This document shows, one piece after another, positions 59,751 to 64,000 of a stretch of DNA of 64,000 bases. Below the pieces are notes generated by a model. The model saw nothing but the letters and a program-made list of their open reading frames with translations. It did not search any database and was not told the DNA's origin. Made by a program: the position numbers and the translations under genes. The DNA lies in assembly GCF_022835695.1 (NCBI RefSeq), contig NZ_BQUV01000001.1:124001-188000 (forward strand), read 5' to 3'. This DNA comes from Bradyrhizobium sp. Ce-3 (GTDB lineage: Bacteria; Pseudomonadota; Alphaproteobacteria; Rhizobiales; Xanthobacteraceae). Position 1 is the first letter of the stretch. Each line of letters begins with the position of its first letter.

Positions 59751-61304
59751 TTGACCTACCATTTCAACGACTTGATCCTCGATTCCGAGCGCCGGGAACT
59801 GCGCCGCGGCGACGCCCTGGTGGCTGTCGAACCGCAGGTCTTCGACCTCCTGGAGTTCCTGATCCGCGCCCGCGACCGGGTGGTCAGCCGCGACGAGGTG
59901 CTGGCCGCCGTCTGGCACGGCCGGATCGTCTCGGAAGCGACGCTGTCGAGCCGGGTCAACGCCGCACGGACCGCGATCGGCGACAATGGCGAGGAGCAGC
60001 GGCTGATCCGTACCCTGCCCCGCAAAGGCCTGCGCTTTGTCGGCGATGTCAGGGAGGACAGCGCGGGCGATCATTCGATCGCGACGAACGGCACCCCGCC
60101 GCGGCCGAGCGAGGGCCCATCGATCGCGGTGCTGCCGTTCACCAATATGAGCGGTGACCCCGAGCAGGATTATTTCGCAGACGGGATCGCCGAGGACATC
60201 ACCACCGCACTGGCGCGCTGCAGCCGCCTCACCGTGATCGCGCGCAACTCCGCCTTCACCTACAAGGGCAAGGCGATCGACATCCGCCAGGTCGGACGCG
60301 ATCTCCGCGTCGGCTACGTGCTCGAGGGCAGCGTGCGCCGCGGCGGCGACCGTCTGCGCATCACCGGGCAGTTGATCGACGCCGTCTCCGGCGCGCATCT
60401 ATGGGCCGACCGCTTCGACGGCGCGGCGACCGACGTGTTCGACCTGCAGGATCGCATCACCGAGAACGTGGTCGGTGCGATCGAGCCGACCTTGCTGGTC
60501 GCGGAAGCCGAGCGGGTGCGGGCGGCGCCGCCCGACCGGCTCGACGCCTACGATCTGCTGCTGCGCGCCTACAGTCTGCGCTACGAGTTCACGCCCGCGA
60601 GCATGGAAGCCGCGCTCGCCTGTCTCGAGCAGGCGCTGGCGCTCGACCCGGCCTACGCGCCGGCGCTGGCCGCATCGGCCTATTGCCACGCGCTGCGCCA
60701 TTTCCAGGGATGGCTCAAGCCGAATGACGCCTATCGGGAACGCGCGGTTGCCCAGGCCTGGCGCGCGGTGGAGCTCTCGCCAAGCGACCCGCAGGTGTTG
60801 TGGATGGCGGCGTTCGCGATCTGGAACATGGCAGACGAGATCGAGCCCGCGCGCGAATTGTTCGAGCGCTCGCTTGCGATCAACCCGAACTCGGCGATGG
60901 CGCTGGTGCTCGGCGGCTGGATCGAGGCGATGCGCGGCAACCAGCAGGCCGGCCGCGCCATGATCGAGCGCGCGCAACGGCTGAACCCGCGCGACCCGCG
61001 CGGCTGGTTCGCCTCCGCGGCATTGGCGATCTGCGCGGTGCTCGACCAGAATTTCGCCGAGGCGGTGACATGGGCCGACAAGGCGCTGGCGCAGAACCGC
61101 CGCTTCGCGGTGGCGCTGCGCGTGTTGATCGTGGCGCTGGTCAAGACCGGCGACAACGCGCGCGCGACCCAGATCGCGCGCGAGCTGCTCAAGGTCGATC
61201 CGGAGTTCACGATCTCCGGCTTCCTGGCGCGGATCCCCTTCCCGGTGGAATCGATGTCCGCGACCTATCGCGAGACGCTGAAGGCGGCCGGCGTGCCCGA
61301 TTGA
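59751..61304 (+). CDS. Winged-helix TPR regulator (CadC-like N-terminus)
   Basis: 517 residues. The N-terminal OmpR/CadC-type winged helix (about 1-95) opens FNDLILDSERRELRRGDALV and holds SRVNAARTAIGDNGEEQRLI. A region with SIAVLPFTNMSGDPEQDYFA (about 120-140), known from adenylate cyclase-like and TolB-like proteins, follows. TPR helices fill the C-terminal half (ALACLEQALALDPAYAPAL, then AVELSPSDPQVLWMAAFAIW). No membrane helix was seen, so it differs from true CadC. The start is TTG at 59751; no ATG lies in reach. Stimulus unknown. Confidence 0.85.
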   Translation: MTYHFNDLILDSERRELRRGDALVAVEPQVFDLLEFLIRARDRVVSRDEVLAAVWHGRIVSEATLSSRVNAARTAIGDNGEEQRLIRTLPRKGLRFVGDVREDSAGDHSIATNGTPPRPSEGPSIAVLPFTNMSGDPEQDYFADGIAEDITTALARCSRLTVIARNSAFTYKGKAIDIRQVGRDLRVGYVLEGSVRRGGDRLRITGQLIDAVSGAHLWADRFDGAATDVFDLQDRITENVVGAIEPTLLVAEAERVRAAPPDRLDAYDLLLRAYSLRYEFTPASMEAALACLEQALALDPAYAPALAASAYCHALRHFQGWLKPNDAYRERAVAQAWRAVELSPSDPQVLWMAAFAIWNMADEIEPARELFERSLAINPNSAMALVLGGWIEAMRGNQQAGRAMIERAQRLNPRDPRGWFASAALAICAVLDQNFAEAVTWADKALAQNRRFAVALRVLIVALVKTGDNARATQIARELLKVDPEFTISGFLARIPFPVESMSATYRETLKAAGVPD

Positions 61305-61343
61305 TGCTCTGCAATCGTCGGTCATCCACTCGCAGCCCAGCAA

Positions 61344-61430
61344 GTAGCCCGCATGAGCGGAGCGATATGCGGGATGATCTTGCGGCCCGCCTGTCGGCCC
61401 CGGATGTCGCTTCGCTCATCCGGCTACGCT
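61344..61430. repeat. Palindromic intergenic repeat (type B, copy 2)
   Basis: GTAGCCCGCATGAGCGGAGC near 61345 and TCGCTTCGCTCATCCGGCTA near 61408 face each other as an imperfect inverted pair, related to the copy near 28914. Confidence 0.6.
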
Positions 61431-61519
61431 TGCTGTAGTCTCTGGAATGCCGGATCGCCCGCATGCGCGAGTGACGGCCCAGCGAGAGCGCGCTTGACGG
61501 ATTTCTGAATAATCGAAGA

Positions 61520-62239
61520 CTACCCCTGAGTTGCCCGACGTGTCAAGTGCTTGGCCGGGTCCCGACCGTCGCCGGCTACTGTGCATGGGGTTGTTCTCGA
61601 TATTTTGGCGGCGCCCCTACCCGCGACCCAGACCGCACTACATGTTGTCGATGACGGCGGAATTGCCCGCGGAAGACGAGCCAGCGGACGACGCAGCCGC
61701 CATGATCGCCGGGATGATGCCGTCGACGCGATCGGCCGGATCAAGTGGCTGCTGTGAAGGAAACCAACGCGTTGCAGGTGGTCGAGCATGGCCAGCATGG
61801 GGTCCCAAAAGCCCTTGATGTTGGCAAAGACCATGGGCTTGCGGTGTTGCCCGAGCTGGGCCCAGGTCATGACCTCGATGATCTCTTCCACTGTGCCGAT
61901 GCCGCCGGGCAGCGCGACGAACGCGTCCGAACGTTCAAACATCTTGTGCTTGCGTTCGTGCATCGTCTCGGTGACCGTCAAATCATCGAACATGGCCAGC
62001 GCATCCGTCGTGGACTCGCGGTTGGTGAGGAAACGCGGAATGATGGCGCCGACCTTGCCGCCGGATTGAAGGACCCCGCGTGCGACCGCACCCATGACAC
62101 CATTGGTGCCGCCGCCGAAGATCAGCTCCAAGCTTGCCGCAGCAAGATCCCTTCCGAAGCGTTCGCCCGCTTCGACAAAGGCAACATCGTTGCCGGGCGA
62201 GGAGCCACAATAGACACAGACGGAACGTATCGTATTCAT
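61520..62239 (-). CDS. LOG family protein (TIGR00730), probable frameshifted C-terminus
   Basis: 239 residues as read. The N-terminal 170 match the LOG/lysine-decarboxylase-like family, with RSVCVYCGSSPGND, GGGTNGVMGAVARG and the catalytic PGGIGTVEEI; members make cytokinin-type nucleobase release or related phosphoribohydrolase activity. After LHSSHLI (about residue 167) the sequence turns into Arg/Ser-rich nonsense. The next frame continues sensibly as DPADRVDGIIPAIMAAA and ends in SAVIDNM at 61638, giving a normal length of about 200 residues. A one-base loss near 61745-61748 explains it. Confidence 0.8.
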   Translation of the reverse strand: MNTIRSVCVYCGSSPGNDVAFVEAGERFGRDLAAASLELIFGGGTNGVMGAVARGVLQSGGKVGAIIPRFLTNRESTTDALAMFDDLTVTETMHERKHKMFERSDAFVALPGGIGTVEEIIEVMTWAQLGQHRKPMVFANIKGFWDPMLAMLDHLQRVGFLHSSHLIRPIASTASSRRSWRLRRPLARLPRAIPPSSTTCSAVWVAGRGAAKISRTTPCTVAGDGRDPAKHLTRRATQG

Positions 62240-62254
62240 GCTGAACCCTTGACG

Positions 62255-63583
62255 CTAGCCCGTTCCACCCGGCTCCAGCGCCTCGCCGAGCTGGATCGGA
62301 TGCGCCATGGTTTCGTGCAACGCATCCTTGTCGAGCTCGCCCTCGGACAGGCTGATCACGACGCAGGCGACACCGTTGCCGACCAGATTGGTCAGCGCGC
62401 GGCACTCGCTCATGAACTTGTCGATGCCGACCAGGATCGCAATCGACTGGATCGGAATATCGGGCACGATCGACAGCGTCGCCGCGAGCGTGATGAAGCC
62501 GGCGCCGGTGACGCCGGAGGCGCCTTTCGAGGTGATCATCGCGATGCCGAGAATGCCGAGCTCCTGCCAGATCGTCAGATGGGTGTTGGTGGCCTGCGCC
62601 AGGAACAGCGTCGCCAGCGTCATGTAGATATTGGTGCCGTCGAGATTGAAGCTGTAGCCGGTCGGCACCACGAGGCCGACCACGGAGCGCGAGGCGCCGA
62701 GATGCTCCATCTTCTGGATCAACTGCGGCAACACCGTTTCCGACGACGAGGTGCCGAGCACGATCAGGAGCTCGTCCTTGATATAGGCGATGAAACGGAT
62801 GATCGAGAAACCAGCAAGCCGCGCGATCGCGCCCAGCACGATCAGCACGAACAGGATGCTGGTGAGATAGAAGGTGGCGATCAACGCGGCCAGGTTGGCG
62901 AGCGAACCGAGGCCGTAGGCGCCGACCGTGAACGCCATCGCGCCGAACGCGCCGATCGGTGCAACGCGGACGATGATGCGGATGATGCCGAAGAACATCT
63001 TGGCCGCCTTGTCGATCGCCGCCGAGATCGGCTCGCCGGCCGGGCCCATCAGCGCGATGGCAAACCCCGACAGGATCGAGATCAGCAGCACCTGCAACAG
63101 GTCGCCGCGTGCCACCGCACCAAGATAGCTGTCCGGGATGATCGCCATCAGATGGGCGACGATGCCCTGCTCCTTGGCCTGCGTGACATACGTCGCGACC
63201 GACTTCGGATCAATCGTCGACGGATCGATGTTGAAGCCTCGGCCCGGTTGCAGCAATTCGCCGACGAGAAGGCCGAATGCGAGCGCGACCGTGGACACCG
63301 CCTCGAAATAGATCAGGGTCTTCAACCCGACCCGCCCGACACGCTTGAGATCACCCATCGAGGAGATGCCGTGGACCACGGTGCAGAAGATCACCGGCGC
63401 GATCATCATCTTGATCAGCGCGATGAAGCCGTCGCCGAGCGGCTTCAATGCCTTGCCGAGATCGGGGTAGAAATGCCCGATCAGGACCCCCGCGAAGATT
63501 GCGATCAGCACCTGGACGTAAAGGATCTTGTACCAGGGCTGATGCGTGTGACGGGCGGCGGGCTTGATCGCGTCTGTGGTCAT
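62255..63583 (-). CDS. dctA: C4-dicarboxylate transporter DctA
   Basis: 442 residues. Proton- or sodium-coupled symporter for succinate, fumarate and malate across the inner membrane; in rhizobia it feeds bacteroid metabolism. The DAACS family marks are present: [32 protein letters not shown] and [15 protein letters not shown]. The start at 63583 ([19 protein letters not shown]) is the family start; the open frame upstream is spurious. No dctB/dctD sensor pair is next to it in the window. It is upstream of the LOG-family gene with a 15-base gap. Confidence 0.96.
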   Translation of the reverse strand: MTTDAIKPAARHTHQPWYKILYVQVLIAIFAGVLIGHFYPDLGKALKPLGDGFIALIKMMIAPVIFCTVVHGISSMGDLKRVGRVGLKTLIYFEAVSTVALAFGLLVGELLQPGRGFNIDPSTIDPKSVATYVTQAKEQGIVAHLMAIIPDSYLGAVARGDLLQVLLISILSGFAIALMGPAGEPISAAIDKAAKMFFGIIRIIVRVAPIGAFGAMAFTVGAYGLGSLANLAALIATFYLTSILFVLIVLGAIARLAGFSIIRFIAYIKDELLIVLGTSSSETVLPQLIQKMEHLGASRSVVGLVVPTGYSFNLDGTNIYMTLATLFLAQATNTHLTIWQELGILGIAMITSKGASGVTGAGFITLAATLSIVPDIPIQSIAILVGIDKFMSECRALTNLVGNGVACVVISLSEGELDKDALHETMAHPIQLGEALEPGGTG

Positions 63584-63725
63584 GAGGTGCCCCGGGCTGG
63601 AAGTGACTCGACTGGTGATGCCATCTTGGCGGAGCCGCGCGCAAGCGACAATGGCCATTCGCGCTCGCTGCGGGCGCACACGAATCTGTCATAGACTGCG
63701 GCCAGCTCGCATCCGGAGGCTGAGG

Positions 63726-63884
63726 ATGGAATTCACCGCATTGTTTCTTGCCATCACCATCGCCATGCTGGTGGCCTGGCGCGGCCCGCGCCCGGTCGCC
63801 ATCGGCTTGTTCGCGGTGATCCTGGTTGCGTGCATCGCAACCCTGCTGCATCACGCCACCGACCGTCTCACGCTGTCGTTCTGA
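63726..63884 (+). CDS. Small membrane protein (DUF5993-like)
   Basis: 52 residues with two hydrophobic helices (FTALFLAITIAMLVAW about 3-18 and VAIGLFAVILVACIATLL about 24-41), a basic link WRGPRP and the C-terminal HHATDRLTLSF. This fits the DUF5993 small membrane protein pattern as I remember it. It lies eight bases upstream of a DsbB-type gene on the same strand, so it may be part of that disulfide-forming unit. GAGG immediately before the ATG supports the start. Confidence 0.6.
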   Translation: MEFTALFLAITIAMLVAWRGPRPVAIGLFAVILVACIATLLHHATDRLTLSF

Positions 63885-63892
63885 GGCCGGCC

Positions 63893-64000
63893 ATGACCGA
63901 CACCCGGGCTGTGACCCTCAATGCGCTGGCGCTTTACGGCCTCGCGCTGCTGCTGGCGGCGGCCTTCGCGGCGCAGCTGGTGCTGCACGAGCTGCCCTGC
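63893..64000 (+). CDS. dsbB: Disulfide bond formation protein B-like, 3' end outside window
   Basis: 36 residues are visible before the window ends. A hydrophobic helix (LNALALYGLALLLAAAFAAQ, about 9-28) leads to LVLHELPC, the start of the first periplasmic loop where DsbB has its ELPCPLC motif. The identification rests on this motif and on the preceding small DUF5993-like gene. Confidence 0.6.
   Translation, partial: MTDTRAVTLNALALYGLALLLAAAFAAQLVLHELPC

Noticed and set aside
61745-63694. Plus-strand frame of 649 codons opposite dctA
   Set aside because: Antisense to dctA; low-complexity Arg/Asp/His/Gln-rich translation.

Overview
This window looks like a chromosomal segment from a high-GC alphaproteobacterium of the order Hyphomicrobiales, most likely Bradyrhizobium or a close relative in the Nitrobacteraceae. 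That assignment is inferred from gene content and order: a fabD-fabG-acpP-fabF-mltG-yicC-gmk block, an rpsF-rpsR-DUF2232-rplI-dnaB-alr-radA-cvpA-purF block, NnrU next to panB, several Liv-type ABC proteins, and families of short intergenic palindromic repeats. I saw no rRNA, tRNA, insertion sequence, prophage or CRISPR array.

Layout. 1-9.7 kb: a partial membrane protein, then a minus-strand block for fatty acid synthesis (fabD, fabG, acpP, fabF), cell wall (mltG), RNA turnover (yicC) and GMP kinase (gmk), followed by a TetR-desaturase pair behind a clean palindrome. 10-13.6 kb: ribosomal proteins S6, S18 and L9 with a DUF2232 membrane protein, then a TetR-thioesterase pair. 13.6-28 kb: a c-type cytochrome-like protein, cyclopropane fatty acid synthase, dnaB, alr, an ExoIII-type nuclease, an outer-membrane beta-barrel, a TauE-type permease, radA, cvpA and purF. 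28-36.5 kb: an accessory-looking stretch with an SDR enzyme, two tandem NHL-repeat secreted proteins, an orphan Liv-type binding protein, DUF2147 and DUF3313 proteins, and a TetR gene flanked by two matching palindromes. 36.5-46.8 kb: a TetA-like MFS transporter, der, a lipoprotein, a TPR membrane protein, an acyl-CoA ligase, panB, NnrU, prfC, and a guanidinium exporter of the SugE/Gdx type preceded by what reads as a guanidine-II riboswitch. 46.8-56 kb: a secreted DUF1579-like protein, a divergent reductase/LysR pair, a Pit phosphate transporter with its DUF47 partner, and a complete five-gene Liv operon. 56-64 kb: a PAS protein preceded by a truncated copy of itself, a frameshifted YrhB-like gene, an ArsC/YffB-type protein, cytochrome P460, an alpha/beta hydrolase, a wHTH-TPR regulator, a LOG-family gene with a frameshifted tail, dctA, a small membrane protein and the start of dsbB.

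Lipid metabolism recurs: de novo synthesis (fab genes, ACP), desaturation, thioesterase, cyclopropanation and an acyl-CoA ligase all occur here, and two of these enzymes sit in translationally coupled operons with their own TetR regulators. The most interesting signals are the riboswitch with three ACGA-loop hairpins, the matched pair of TetR-type palindromes around 34.5 and 35.9 kb, two probable one-base frameshifts (yrhB-like and LOG-family), and the truncated PAS gene. I do not see a wholly new multi-gene system; most of the window is housekeeping DNA.
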